Below are positions 17,521 to 25,756 of a stretch of 64,000 nt of DNA, one piece after another (the first letter of the stretch is position 1; each line of letters opens with the position of its first letter). The DNA comes from Acetomicrobium sp. UBA5826. GTDB lineage: Bacteria > Synergistota > Synergistia > Synergistales > Acetomicrobiaceae. The stretch lies in assembly GCF_002433005.1 (NCBI RefSeq), contig NZ_DJHF01000022.1:1-64000 (forward strand), written 5' to 3'. The notes under the pieces were generated by a model. That model was not told the origin of the DNA and ran no database searches. It saw only the letters and a list, made by a program, of their open reading frames with translations. Position numbers and translations under genes: made by a program.

Positions 17521-18609
17521 TTAAAATATGGGGCCGTAGCCGCCGAAGCTCCTTTTCATATCATCATATGCGCCTTTGCCTAAGAGAAATTTATATATAT
17601 CATTGGCCTTTTTCTCCGGATCGATGTCTTTGAACGCCTCTGGGTATAAGACTATGCCCACGTAATAAGCGTTGGCAAAACAGGTGCCCAAGTTTGTGGT
17701 GTAGTAGTTATAGGGGAGAGTCGAATAGACTCTCCCCTGTTTAAACGCCGACAAGTGTTTGTAAAAGTGCGGATTTTTTTCTATATCTGCCTGGATTAGA
17801 TGTCTTCCGCCGCCATCGATGAAAATCACGTCCGGATCCCATTCCAAGAGTTTTTCTCTGTCTATAAAAATATGGTCGCCTTTTAGTCCCTCTACGACAC
17901 TTTTAACACCTAAAAACTCAAAAGGAGGATAGGACTTAAGGGTGCTATCGATGCCATGCGACCCTTTATGTCCAATCCCGCCTACATATACTTTTTGCCG
18001 ATGTTTGCTCACTGCTGCTGTTCGTTCAAATAAGTCTTTCTTCATCTGCGTGAAAAATTCGACGAGGGCATCTGCCCTTCTATCGTTGCATTCCATTATT
18101 CGTCCGATCAGCCCGAAGGAATCGAAAACTGTCTCGTCGAAAGTCGCCAAGTGACCATAAGACAGCACTACAACGGGAACGCCCAGTTTGTACTGTAGTT
18201 TTTCTGCGTTTTGCCCTTGCATGTATGTTACAAAAAGCAGGTCGGGTTTGCAGGCAAGGGTTGCTTCTGGATCTGGTCCGCGGTCTATATAGGCTGGCCC
18301 TCCGGGGCCTATCGTGGGAAGGGATTTGAACTCTGGGTGGACATAGGCATAAGGTCGCCCTGTCGGGTCTTTTTCCATCTCTTCCACGCCGACCACTTTT
18401 TCTGCTTGGTTCATATAGGTTACAAGCCTAAGCGCTCCCGGTCCTGCGCAAACTATCCTTTTCACAGGAAGGTCAATCGTTACGGATCTACCTGCCAGAT
18501 CTGTAACGGTTAGAGGTTCCGCCCCTACAACAGAAGAGGTCATCCAAAGGAGGGCGAGCGCCACTCCAAAGGCCAAAATGCGTTTTGGTGCAAATATTCC
18601 TATTTTCAT
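17521..18609 (-). CDS. Periplasmic binding protein of an iron/cobalamin-type ABC importer
   Basis: A 362-residue exported protein with a signal peptide (about residues 1-30, likely cleavage after VVGA) and a PF01497-type fold: LAGRSVTIDLPVKRIVCAG at the start of the mature part, DLLFVTYMQG and a C-terminal lobe with WDPDVIFIDGGG. It belongs with FepB/BtuF-type proteins that bind ferric chelates, haem or cobalamin; the ligand cannot be told, though the local abundance of Fe-S proteins and a B12-dependent pathway make either plausible. Its start overlaps the ATPase stop by 4 nt (ATGA). Confidence 0.87.
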   Translation of the reverse strand: MKIGIFAPKRILAFGVALALLWMTSSVVGAEPLTVTDLAGRSVTIDLPVKRIVCAGPGALRLVTYMNQAEKVVGVEEMEKDPTGRPYAYVHPEFKSLPTIGPGGPAYIDRGPDPEATLACKPDLLFVTYMQGQNAEKLQYKLGVPVVVLSYGHLATFDETVFDSFGLIGRIMECNDRRADALVEFFTQMKKDLFERTAAVSKHRQKVYVGGIGHKGSHGIDSTLKSYPPFEFLGVKSVVEGLKGDHIFIDREKLLEWDPDVIFIDGGGRHLIQADIEKNPHFYKHLSAFKQGRVYSTLPYNYYTTNLGTCFANAYYVGIVLYPEAFKDIDPEKKANDIYKFLLGKGAYDDMKRSFGGYGPIF

Positions 18610-19403
18610 GCTCCTACCTCAACTTTTGTAAAAATTCTTTCCTTTTTGGTTTCGAATGTTGGAATGACTATGAAGTGATCATCTACGCGGTGCATAACAA
18701 CACGAATGTCAAAGACCTCTTCTATGAGTTTAGGAGTAAGGATCTCCCGTCCACCGTAGGCATAAACCTCGCCATCTCGCAGCAAGAGAAATTTGTCGGC
18801 AAAACGAAGGGCCAGGTTTATGTCGTGGAGAGAAAAAATTATCGCCATGCCCCTTTCTCTTGCCAACTCGCAGAGCAAATTCATCACCTCGAACTGTCGA
18901 TGGAGATCGAGGCTGCTGGTCGGTTCATCGAGCAGGAGTGCATCTGGCTCTTGAGCTATGGCTCGGGCCAAAGCGACTCGCTGGATTTCGCCCCCGGAGA
19001 GTTCTCTGACGGGACGAAGGGCGTACTTCTCAAGCCCCATGGCGCACAGGGCTTCGTCAACTACTTCGAAGTCTCTATCTGTGGGATTCCACCTCATGCG
19101 GGGTTTTCGTCCCAACAGCACGGCATCGAAGACGGAAAGCTCACCTTCAGGAGAACGTTGCGGTACATAAGCGACTTTTTGTGATATCTGCTGGCGATTT
19201 AGCTTGCTTAGGTTGTCGCCATCGAGCATAACAACTCCTAACCACGGCTTCAGTAAGCCATTGAGGCACTTTATAAGCGTCGATTTACCCGAGCCATTCA
19301 TACCGAGGATTGCCGTTGTGGTCCCTCTGTCCACTGAGATCGTTATCCCTTTTAGGACTACATCTTTTCGGTATCCAAATGAGACATCTTTGGCTGTTAG
19401 GAT
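18606..19403 (-). CDS. ABC importer ATPase (FepC/BtuD type), start codon uncertain
   Basis: Walker A GMNGSGKST, signature ELSGGEIQRVALARA and Walker B ALLLDEPTSSLD identify an importer ATPase for the FecCD-type permease upstream. The natural N-terminus is near ILTAKDVSFGYRK, but no ATG, GTG or TTG lies in frame there. GGGAGG is followed 9 nt later by ATC 19403, which I use as start; the next canonical in-frame start, ATG 19550, would add 49 residues coded entirely within the permease gene. Deleting one A from the AAAA run at 19403-19406 would instead let ATG 19410 read in frame, so a sequence error is also possible. Confidence 0.85.
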   Translation of the reverse strand: MLTAKDVSFGYRKDVVLKGITISVDRGTTTAILGMNGSGKSTLIKCLNGLLKPWLGVVMLDGDNLSKLNRQQISQKVAYVPQRSPEGELSVFDAVLLGRKPRMRWNPTDRDFEVVDEALCAMGLEKYALRPVRELSGGEIQRVALARAIAQEPDALLLDEPTSSLDLHRQFEVMNLLCELARERGMAIIFSLHDINLALRFADKFLLLRDGEVYAYGGREILTPKLIEEVFDIRVVMHRVDDHFIVIPTFETKKERIFTKVEVGA

Positions 19404-20458
19404 TTTCCATATCCTCCCTTCATGAGCAGATAGAGGAAAAGCGGTGCCCCCATGAAAGAGGTTACGATGCCGACGGGAAGCACAATTGGCGACATAACGC
19501 TCCTGGAAGCCGTGTCTGCGCAGAGCAGTATCAAAGCTCCCACAACGCACGATTGGGGCAATAGATGGCGGTGATCTCCGCCCACCAATCTACGGGTTAT
19601 GTGTGGTGCGACGAGGCCTACGAATCCGATAACGCCAAAAGTTGCGACCGCTACAGCGGCAATTAAAGCAGCTATTATGAGGCTCATATTTCTCAGGCGT
19701 TCGGCATTTACGCCGAGGCTCTTCGCCACATCGTCTCCTGCGGCGAGGGCGTTCATGTTCCAGCGGTTGAGCAGAAAGAAAAAGCTCGCGGGTACTATGG
19801 AGAGGACCATTAGAAGGAGTTCATTCCAGGAAGCCCTCCCCACATCGCCGAAGGTCCAAAACACGATAGACGCCACCTCAATGTCGCTGGCGAAATATTG
19901 GATCATCATTGTGCCCGACGTGGCGAGCGCTGACAAGGCGACCCCTGATAGCACAATGGCTTCAGGTGATAAACGCTTTCTTTGGCTCAGGAACAAGATG
20001 AGCCACGTGGAGGCGAAAGCCCCTAAAAAGGCAAACATGTTCACGCCCCAAGGCAAACCTGCCAAGAAGTTTTCGTTTTTGCCGCTCGGTCCCAAGCCTA
20101 AAATGACGAGAGCAACGGCAGCTCCAAACGCCGCTCCCTGAGAGACCCCAAGCGTATAAGGCGAAGCAAGGGGGTTGTGCAGGATGCACTGCATCGCCAC
20201 CCCTCCCATGGCAAGCCCCCATCCGGCGAGGACCGCCCCAATGATCCTAGGAAGCCTGATACGCCATAGGATGGTAGATGTAACGTCATCGGAACGCCCT
20301 AACAAGGCTGCAAAGGCATCGCTTAAATTTACTTGGAAGGAGCCTACGGAGAGGGAGACGAAGACCATCGCCATAAGCCCTAAGGTGAGAGTGAAAAACA
20401 TCACTTTGCGACGGTAAGTATATGCTTTATATGCCTCGATAGTAGATCTGCTTGACAT
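19397..20458 (-). CDS. FecCD-family ABC permease
   Basis: About 353 residues with roughly ten transmembrane helices and the family pattern WRIRLPRIIGAVLAGWGLAMGGVAMQ, NPLASPYTLGVSQGA and GVIGFVGLVAPHITRRLVGGDHR, the last being the ATPase-contact region near the C-terminus. It imports ferric chelates, haem or cobalamin together with the two following genes. ATG 20458 follows AGGGGG by 7 nt; a longer form from 20503 would lie within the promoter area. First gene of the operon. Confidence 0.9.
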   Translation of the reverse strand: MSSRSTIEAYKAYTYRRKVMFFTLTLGLMAMVFVSLSVGSFQVNLSDAFAALLGRSDDVTSTILWRIRLPRIIGAVLAGWGLAMGGVAMQCILHNPLASPYTLGVSQGAAFGAAVALVILGLGPSGKNENFLAGLPWGVNMFAFLGAFASTWLILFLSQRKRLSPEAIVLSGVALSALATSGTMMIQYFASDIEVASIVFWTFGDVGRASWNELLLMVLSIVPASFFFLLNRWNMNALAAGDDVAKSLGVNAERLRNMSLIIAALIAAVAVATFGVIGFVGLVAPHITRRLVGGDHRHLLPQSCVVGALILLCADTASRSVMSPIVLPVGIVTSFMGAPLFLYLLMKGGYGKS

Positions 20459-20489
20459 TGGGAGCCCCCTTATAAAATGAGTATTACGA

Positions 20490-20519
20490 ATAATATAATC
20501 CATAACACTCAGATGTCAA
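20490..20519 (-). promoter_or_regulatory. Promoter of the FecCD-type importer operon
   Basis: TTGACA (20519-20514) and TATTAT (20495-20490) are 18 nt apart on the minus strand. The inverted repeat TATTA-CGAA-TAATA (20482-20495, plus strand) overlaps the -10 and could be an operator. It is only loosely Fur-like, and no cobalamin riboswitch box is visible between it and the gene. Confidence 0.6.
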
Positions 20520-21020
20520 CTCTCCTATCTTCCTCAAAAATAATCTCTTCGAAAGAAGTTTGTTTCCTCATGATTGACAAAGAGGGCAACCATTCCGAGA
20601 ATCCCTTTTGGATGAAATTTTCTTTAAGTGGGGATTTTGAGAGGCCAGCCGTGTATCACAAGGAGCATACCCCATGAAGGCTAGGTGTGCCATAATCAAA
20701 CACAATGCAAAGCTATTTTCTCATCCGGAGTTTAAGGATCTAAGCCCTTACGGCCACGGAGGTATCTACGGGCTGGACCGAAGTACATGCATTAAAGCAC
20801 AAAGCCATGGTAAGGGCATATACGGGCTGGAGGAGGTACGACACGGATGAAAAGCTGCTGGTAACTAGGAACTCCATAGACATTGTATGACTATCCAGGG
20901 AAATAGTTCGATCTTCAGAAAGACTATCCCACGCCTATAAGAACAAGATTAGGGGGCATAACGATATGGTAAAGGGGTAGACATGTCGTTTCAGGACGTC
21001 AAGGGAAAATTTCGACATTT
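20520..21020. other. Intergenic stretch with a possible decayed gene
   Basis: No intact gene is convincing here. From about 20675 to 20990 both plus-strand frames read for 30-60 codons between stops with protein-like content, for example YTGWRRYDTDEKLLVTRNS near 20825-20875, interrupted by TGA and TAG and by frame changes. The stretch vaguely recalls the catalytic part of an IS4/IS1634-type transposase, but I cannot confirm that. Two near-copies of a TACGGGCTGGA sequence occur 64 nt apart (about 20765 and 20831). The 66-codon plus-strand frame at 20477 overlaps the importer promoter and lacks a ribosome-binding site. Confidence 0.3.
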
Positions 21021-21971
21021 TTACCGTTCCCCTTCTTTCATAACTCGGACATAATAGACCCAATTCCCGTATTGAACCCGTCTGATCCTGCCTTCGGCTA
21101 CTAGGCAATCGATGCTTTTTTCGTCGAAGCCCTTGCGGCGCAAAACCTCTTTGACGGCGTCGCTGCGCATGGGGTGGACGGCGGTGATGTTTAAAATTTC
21201 TTCTACTGGATCGTCGGTAACTACAAAGGCGTTGCCCTCGTAGCCCGTTAGCGTTTCTGTGTCAATCCCTTGCTCTGTAAATATTGCATAGGCGGCTGCG
21301 ACCGTTTCTGCATCGGGCAACTGCACCCATGAAGCGGCGGGAGGACGGGTGGGAACGGAAATGTAGGCCTTGCTGGGACTGAGGCTGGAGGAGATAAACC
21401 GGGCAACTTTTTCGAGTTCCACCTGCCCGTCGTTAAGACCCTTCACAAGCATGGTCTCGCTGCACAGCGTGCCTTTATAGGAACGAGCGAATTCCTCCAT
21501 GCCGACAAGGATATCGCCATGATCAAGGGATGGGTGCGGGCGGTCTATTCGTTTCCAAAGGTCTTCCGAAAGGGCGTCAATTTTCAGGCTGACCCAATCC
21601 GCAACATATAGAGCCCTCCTTACGTCTGCCTTCGAGATGAGAGAGGCGTTGGAAATAACGGCTACAGGAATGCCCGTTTCCTTCAGCCTCAATAGCAACT
21701 CTTCAAGGGCGAGGTCGAGTGTTGGTTCGCCATCGGGAACAATTGTTAGATAATCGACTCGTTCTCCCGTTTCCGCAAGCTGCAAGAGTCTTTTTTTGAC
21801 ACGAGCAGCGAGTTCTTCCGGATCGCTGTAGTGCTGGCGCTGGGTCTCCATGCACAACGTTGGCCCGATCTGGCAATAGACGCATGTATAAGAACAGATC
21901 TTATAGGGGATGTTGTTAATGCCAAGGCTCGATCCCAACCGACGAGACGGAACGGGACCGAATATGCTCAT
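21021..21971 (-). CDS. Radical SAM protein of unknown function
   Basis: A 316-residue radical SAM enzyme: Cys26, Cys30 and Cys33 in CSYTCVYC bind the [4Fe-4S] cluster, preceded by the conserved FGPVPSRRLGSSLGINNIP. This N-terminus is typical of a COG0731-like family found near metabolic and cofactor genes, whose reaction is unknown. The middle (PDGEPTLD) and LVKGLNDG also fit the family. The last ~60 residues, with HPMRSDAVKEVLRRKGFDEKSIDCLVAEGRIRRV, look like a winged-helix or helical add-on. I start at ATG 21971, 8 nt after AAGGGGG. It may belong to the redox cluster upstream, 127 nt away. Confidence 0.85.
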   Translation of the reverse strand: MSIFGPVPSRRLGSSLGINNIPYKICSYTCVYCQIGPTLCMETQRQHYSDPEELAARVKKRLLQLAETGERVDYLTIVPDGEPTLDLALEELLLRLKETGIPVAVISNASLISKADVRRALYVADWVSLKIDALSEDLWKRIDRPHPSLDHGDILVGMEEFARSYKGTLCSETMLVKGLNDGQVELEKVARFISSSLSPSKAYISVPTRPPAASWVQLPDAETVAAAYAIFTEQGIDTETLTGYEGNAFVVTDDPVEEILNITAVHPMRSDAVKEVLRRKGFDEKSIDCLVAEGRIRRVQYGNWVYYVRVMKEGER

Positions 21972-22098
21972 GAGAAACACCCCCTTCTAGATAACCTTTC
22001 TCATTTTGAGATTATATACCCTCTTGCCCGCCTTCAACGACGTCGTCAAGCCCTATTTTTCTGTCAAAATAGGATTTACTTGGCAGTCTTCCACAAAC

Positions 22099-22281
22099 TT
22101 AAATATTGCACAATGGGCAGCTGCCGCCGTCGCTTCCACTGCTGCCCGCTGCTTTGCGCAGCGACGGGCCTTCGAGGAGTATAACCACATGGCTGCGGCA
22201 TTGAGGGCACTGAATCTCCCTCGACGATTCTCCATAAAACTCCTCACCGCAATTGAGGCATCGAAAACGCCTTTGATTCAT
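22099..22281 (-). CDS. Small zinc-ribbon protein
   Basis: A 60-residue protein with three CxxC pairs: residues 8-11 and 25-28 form a typical zinc ribbon (CLNC...CPQC), and 55-58 (CPLC) ends the chain after a flexible Ser-Gly-rich linker. ATG 22281 lies 8 nt after GGAGGT. Function unknown; it could be a rubredoxin-like or regulatory metal-binding protein. It follows the NapH-like gene by 30 nt and is probably co-transcribed. Confidence 0.75.
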   Translation of the reverse strand: MNQRRFRCLNCGEEFYGESSREIQCPQCRSHVVILLEGPSLRKAAGSSGSDGGSCPLCNI

Positions 22282-22311
22282 ATACTTCACCTCCGACAAA
22301 AATTATTGCTG

Positions 22312-23097
22312 TTACTGTGCTTCTCTCAAGGGAACTCCCTCTGTTTCAGATGCGTTTAAGGTTTCTACGCGCAGAGCGCCTTTGGGACAAATCGCCACAC
22401 AGTCGAGACACCCGTAGCATTCTGGCGAAATGGGAAGCTTTTCCTTCTTGCCTTGGGTCTGTAACGCCTGTGATTTCTCGATGAGCGGCACGAGAAGACG
22501 GTCTGGGGCATCGCAGACGGAAGTGCAAACCCTACAACCTGCGCACTTCTCCGTATCCATCACTATAGGGCTCCTTTTGGTCAATGCAGCTGCTATCGTC
22601 CCTATTGTGCCGCCTGGACACAGGTGAGCGCAGAACGTTCTGGGCTCAAATACGATTGCTAAACCCGCCGCCAAAGCCAGCATGACTTGGCAAAATCGCA
22701 GGAACAAATAGCCATGCTGAGCGTAAGAAGCATAAGCTACTGGCAAGCCCTTATGGATATTGACAAGCCAAACGATCCAGGCGAAATATCCAATCATACC
22801 GATGAGGAATGCGCTTTGAAGGACTCTGCCCTTGTTTAGCCATCTGGGGAAGGGCAATAATCTCAAAGAGATCTTTGACCAGATTAGATCGATGAATCCG
22901 CCGTTAGGGCAGAGCAGGCCGCACCATATCCTCCCATGGAATGCGGAGAGTAAGCCACCCAAGGCTATCATCAAGACGCAAAACCACCATTGTTTCAGCA
23001 GGAGCACAGCCACGACGAAAGCTACCATAAGCTGCACTTGCATCACAGAGCGAATGCCCTTCCACGTTTTGGGGTCTATCTGTCCTTTCCCTTCCAT
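22312..23097 (-). CDS. Membrane polyferredoxin, NapH/MauN-like
   Basis: A 261-residue protein with about four transmembrane helices, two CxxxCP motifs at helix ends (CGLLCPNGG and CAHLCPGG), and two cytoplasmic [4Fe-4S] motifs toward the C-terminus (CAGCRVCTSVC, then CYGCLDCVAICPKG). This is the NapH architecture, which passes electrons between the quinone or ferredoxin pool and soluble partners. GGAGGG lies 8 nt before the ATG. It has its own promoter and heads a short unit with the zinc-ribbon gene. It presumably gives electrons to, or takes them from, the redox proteins encoded upstream. Confidence 0.85.
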   Translation of the reverse strand: MEGKGQIDPKTWKGIRSVMQVQLMVAFVVAVLLLKQWWFCVLMIALGGLLSAFHGRIWCGLLCPNGGFIDLIWSKISLRLLPFPRWLNKGRVLQSAFLIGMIGYFAWIVWLVNIHKGLPVAYASYAQHGYLFLRFCQVMLALAAGLAIVFEPRTFCAHLCPGGTIGTIAAALTKRSPIVMDTEKCAGCRVCTSVCDAPDRLLVPLIEKSQALQTQGKKEKLPISPECYGCLDCVAICPKGALRVETLNASETEGVPLREAQ

Positions 23098-23148
23098 CTA
23101 TATATCCCTCCGCTTCTGAGAGCGCTGCGCTCCAACTTGTGGGAATTT

Positions 23149-23178
23149 ATTTTACCATACCCATGTAAGGTATATCAA
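23149..23178 (-). promoter_or_regulatory. Promoter of the NapH-like gene with a palindromic spacer
   Basis: TTGATA (23178-23173) and TAAAAT (23154-23149) are 18 nt apart on the minus strand. Between them lies the inverted repeat ATACC-N7-GGTAT (23157-23173), whose TACC...TGGGTAT half resembles the operator-like palindrome at 15243-15257, also in a promoter spacer. Confidence 0.6.
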
Positions 23179-23270
23179 GCCAGACAAATCAAACGTTTAC
23201 CCTCTCATTTCAGCACCAAAAGATTAGTCCAAAGATCTACAAAAGTTCTCAACTTCAGTCATAAATAGGC

Positions 23271-23531
23271 TCAGCACGAGATTTTTTTCGCCCTTATAAC
23301 TATAAAAGACCCTTCGCCATACCCCTCTTTGACCGACTCTGGTCCCTGAATCTCGGAAAGGTCTCGAAATATGGCTCCGTAGGGGCAAACTGTGACACAT
23401 GCACCACACTGGTTGCAGAGAGTTTGGTATATGATTGCTTTGCCATCTTCCACTTTTATGGCTCCTGTGGGGCATGTCTTAGCACATACCCCGCAACCTT
23501 GACATATATTGGGATTTACAGCATATGCCAA
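23271..23531 (-). CDS. Two-cluster [4Fe-4S] ferredoxin
   Basis: An 86-residue ferredoxin domain with CQGCGVCAKTCP and CNQCGACVTVCP, each binding one [4Fe-4S] cluster, plus a C-terminal tail. I choose TTG 23531, about 6 nt after GGGGG, giving a natural MAYAVNPN start; the upstream ATG at 23606 would overlap the preceding gene and add an unlikely 25 residues. It lies 22 nt after the NifX-like gene and could deliver electrons to the associated ATPase proteins. Confidence 0.82.
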   Translation of the reverse strand: MAYAVNPNICQGCGVCAKTCPTGAIKVEDGKAIIYQTLCNQCGACVTVCPYGAIFRDLSEIQGPESVKEGYGEGSFIVIRAKKISC

Positions 23532-23553
23532 TTTATTGCCCCCGCAATTCCTC

Positions 23554-23931
23554 TTATGCTTCGTGATGCCCGTTACAAGCAGTGTCTGCACTATGTTCCT
23601 TGCCATGATGACAAGAGTTGGAACTGCCGGAAAGATTGCCCTTTATAAATGCTTCGAGCGCGCTATCTACGCTCATGGGATCGCACGTTTGAACCGTTAT
23701 GCCGAAAGAGGCAAACAAATCTCTTGCCCTTGGCCCCATATCTCCTGCTATCACTATATCCACATCAAGATCCTTCATCCATCTGGGCAGCACTCCCGGT
23801 GCATGTCCAGGATTAGTATAAATCTCTTCTTTTACAACCTTGCTTCCATCGATCTCAACGAGTCTAAATTCTGGAGCGTGGCCGAAATGGGGACAAACAA
23901 CACCCCTATCAGCAGCAATCATCACTTTCAT
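23554..23931 (-). CDS. NifX/NifB-type (COG1433) cofactor-binding protein, His-rich tail
   Basis: A 125-residue protein starting MKVMIAADRGVVCPHFGHAPEFRLVEI, the beta-strand and loop pattern of the dinitrogenase iron-molybdenum cofactor domain (PF02579), including CPHFG, found in NifX and in the orange protein (ORP) of anaerobes. The C-terminal tail has Cys and His spaced as in a metal-binding region (CHHGKEH...CNGHHE). No nitrogenase genes are nearby, so a role in carrying an Fe-S or mixed-metal cluster is more likely. Four nt separate it from the MinD-type ATPase. Confidence 0.85.
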   Translation of the reverse strand: MKVMIAADRGVVCPHFGHAPEFRLVEIDGSKVVKEEIYTNPGHAPGVLPRWMKDLDVDIVIAGDMGPRARDLFASFGITVQTCDPMSVDSALEAFIKGNLSGSSNSCHHGKEHSADTACNGHHEA

Positions 23932-23935
23932 GACA

Positions 23936-24811
23936 TCATCTCCTCTTTCTATTGATTTCTACCATCGTAACAATGGCATCCCACATTCGCTCTATTTCGT
24001 CTTTTATATTTCCTCTATCGACCTCTACCACCGGCACTCCTCGCGATATAGCTTCAACAAAAACCTCGTCGAAGGGAAGTTTACCGATCAATTCTATGCC
24101 TCGCTGATTACAGTATCTTTCGATCTCGCGGCCTATTTCCTCGTTTAAGTCGTATTTGTTTATGCAGACTGCAGCCGGAACGCGGAAGTGTTTGCAAACT
24201 CCCGCCACGCGTTCCAAATCGTAGACCCCTGACACAGTGGGTTCAGCTACCAATAAAGCCATGGCAGCTCCTGAAAGGGACGATATTACCGGGCAACCTA
24301 TACCTGGCGGCCCATCGGTGATAATATACTTTAACGCTTTTTCTTCGGCCAATGCCTTTGCTTTCTGCCTCACCAAAGTCACGAGCTTTCCCGAGTTCTC
24401 TTCTCCGGGAATGAGTCTTGCATAAACCAAAGGGCCATACCTGGTCTCGGACACGAACCAGTGGCCCGATAGGACATCTTCCATCACTATTGCGCCGGCT
24501 GGGCATGCATGAAAACAGAAACTGCACCCTTCACACGAGAGGCGATCGACCTTAAAGTCTTTTATTGCGCAGAACCGACATAGCTTTTGACAAAGGCCGC
24601 ACTTGTTGCACTTTTCCTCTTCGATGCGAGCTTTTTTCCCGCTCCAAAATTCACCCTTTTCTGCTATTCTGGGAGACATGACAAGGTGAAGATCGGAGGC
24701 GTCTACATCACAGTCTGCCAAGATCTTGCTCTTCCCAATGGCAGCGAACGAAGCCGCTATACTGGTTTTTCCCGTGCCGCCTTTACCGCTTATTATTACA
24801 ATTTCGTTCAT
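23936..24811 (-). CDS. MinD-type ATPase with inserted ferredoxin domain
   Basis: A 291-residue P-loop protein with the deviant Walker A GKGGTGKTS near residues 10-18, then an insertion with two Cys-rich motifs (CNKCGLCQKLC, then CEGCSFCFHACP) where clusters bind, then the remaining ATPase core ending with switch-like ITDGPPGIGCPV. Proteins of this plan (COG1149) accompany ORP and other Fe-S assembly loci of strict anaerobes. Its paralogue lies directly upstream; the pair may act as a heterodimer that moves metal clusters. The second Cys motif is extended and not a standard ferredoxin spacing. Confidence 0.86.
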   Translation of the reverse strand: MNEIVIISGKGGTGKTSIAASFAAIGKSKILADCDVDASDLHLVMSPRIAEKGEFWSGKKARIEEEKCNKCGLCQKLCRFCAIKDFKVDRLSCEGCSFCFHACPAGAIVMEDVLSGHWFVSETRYGPLVYARLIPGEENSGKLVTLVRQKAKALAEEKALKYIITDGPPGIGCPVISSLSGAAMALLVAEPTVSGVYDLERVAGVCKHFRVPAAVCINKYDLNEEIGREIERYCNQRGIELIGKLPFDEVFVEAISRGVPVVEVDRGNIKDEIERMWDAIVTMVEINRKRR

Positions 24812-24832
24812 AGGGCTTTCCTTTCTTGGCGT

Positions 24833-25708
24833 TTAAGCGTTATATGTGGCATGAAGCCGACCTTTTTTAAGTGTGTAGAAGAGATCTAAAAAGGCATCGT
24901 GCCATCGCATCTTCACTTCTACCAGGGGAATACCTTTGGAGTAGAGAGTAGCGATATCCCTGTCGAAAGGGATCTTTAGCAACACAGGTATCTCGCTCTC
25001 GCGACAATATTTCTCTATCAGGCTATCGCGTGAAGGACTCGAACGATTGATTACGACCCCGCAAGGGATGTTAAGATATCTTATCATCTCCACTGCCAGA
25101 GAAAGATCATTCAGCCCAAAGGGGGTCGGCTCGGTGACCAAGATAGTATAGTCGCTCCCCTGTACAGCCTCTACCACTGGGCAAGAGGTGCCCGGAGCCA
25201 CGTCGATTATCACGTCCCTTTGATTATCAATTTGATCATCTATATACATCTTGGCTTTCCTTATTACTGGTGTTGACATGGGTTCCCCTGTATTGAGCCT
25301 TCCTTGGACAAGTTCCAGATTTTTGCGATAACCTATTTCAACAACACCTACCTGCCTATTAGCTTCTACAATAGCTGACTCTGGACACAAATAAGAACAG
25401 GCTCCACAACCGTGACACAGCTCAGGGAAAACAATCACCTTGCTCGGAAGGGACGCTATGGCATGATAGGCACATACTTCTGCGCATCTGCCACAATAAT
25501 TACACCTATCAGCGTCTATTCTGGGAGTGGGGACATGCACAGGCTCTGCTCTTTCGATAGACGCGTGCACAAACAGGTTGGCATTCGGTTCTTCTACGTC
25601 ACAGTCCAATATCTGTACTGAAGCACGTTCGCTTACGGCCAAGGCTAAACTCGTGGCCACCAACGTTTTCCCTGTACCGCCTTTGCCGCTCGCTACGGAG
25701 ACGATCAC
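24833..25708 (-). CDS. MinD-type ATPase with inserted ferredoxin domain (paralogue)
   Basis: Of the same design as the following gene: Walker A GKGGTGKTL within the first 20 residues, regular ferredoxin motifs CNYCGRCAEVC and CHGCGACSYLCP, and DVAPGTSCPV as the switch. I start at GTG 25708, just after GAGGGGGTGGGGAT; GTG 25726 is an alternative. It is nested between a NifX-like protein and the second ATPase, 21 nt apart, so likely one operon. Role: nucleotide-dependent cluster transfer, by family; the client is unknown. Confidence 0.86.
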   Translation of the reverse strand: MIVSVASGKGGTGKTLVATSLALAVSERASVQILDCDVEEPNANLFVHASIERAEPVHVPTPRIDADRCNYCGRCAEVCAYHAIASLPSKVIVFPELCHGCGACSYLCPESAIVEANRQVGVVEIGYRKNLELVQGRLNTGEPMSTPVIRKAKMYIDDQIDNQRDVIIDVAPGTSCPVVEAVQGSDYTILVTEPTPFGLNDLSLAVEMIRYLNIPCGVVINRSSPSRDSLIEKYCRESEIPVLLKIPFDRDIATLYSKGIPLVEVKMRWHDAFLDLFYTLKKGRLHATYNA

Positions 25709-25756
25709 ATCCCCACCCCCTCGCACGTATTTACAGCTCTTGCTGTCATTGCCGCT

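Noticed and set aside
20477..20677. 66-codon plus-strand frame
   Set aside because: Overlaps the importer promoter region, lacks a ribosome-binding site and resembles nothing known.
20459..20700. Cobalamin riboswitch for the FecCD-type importer
   Set aside because: No GCCACTG-type B12 box or suitable stem; an ordinary promoter is present instead.
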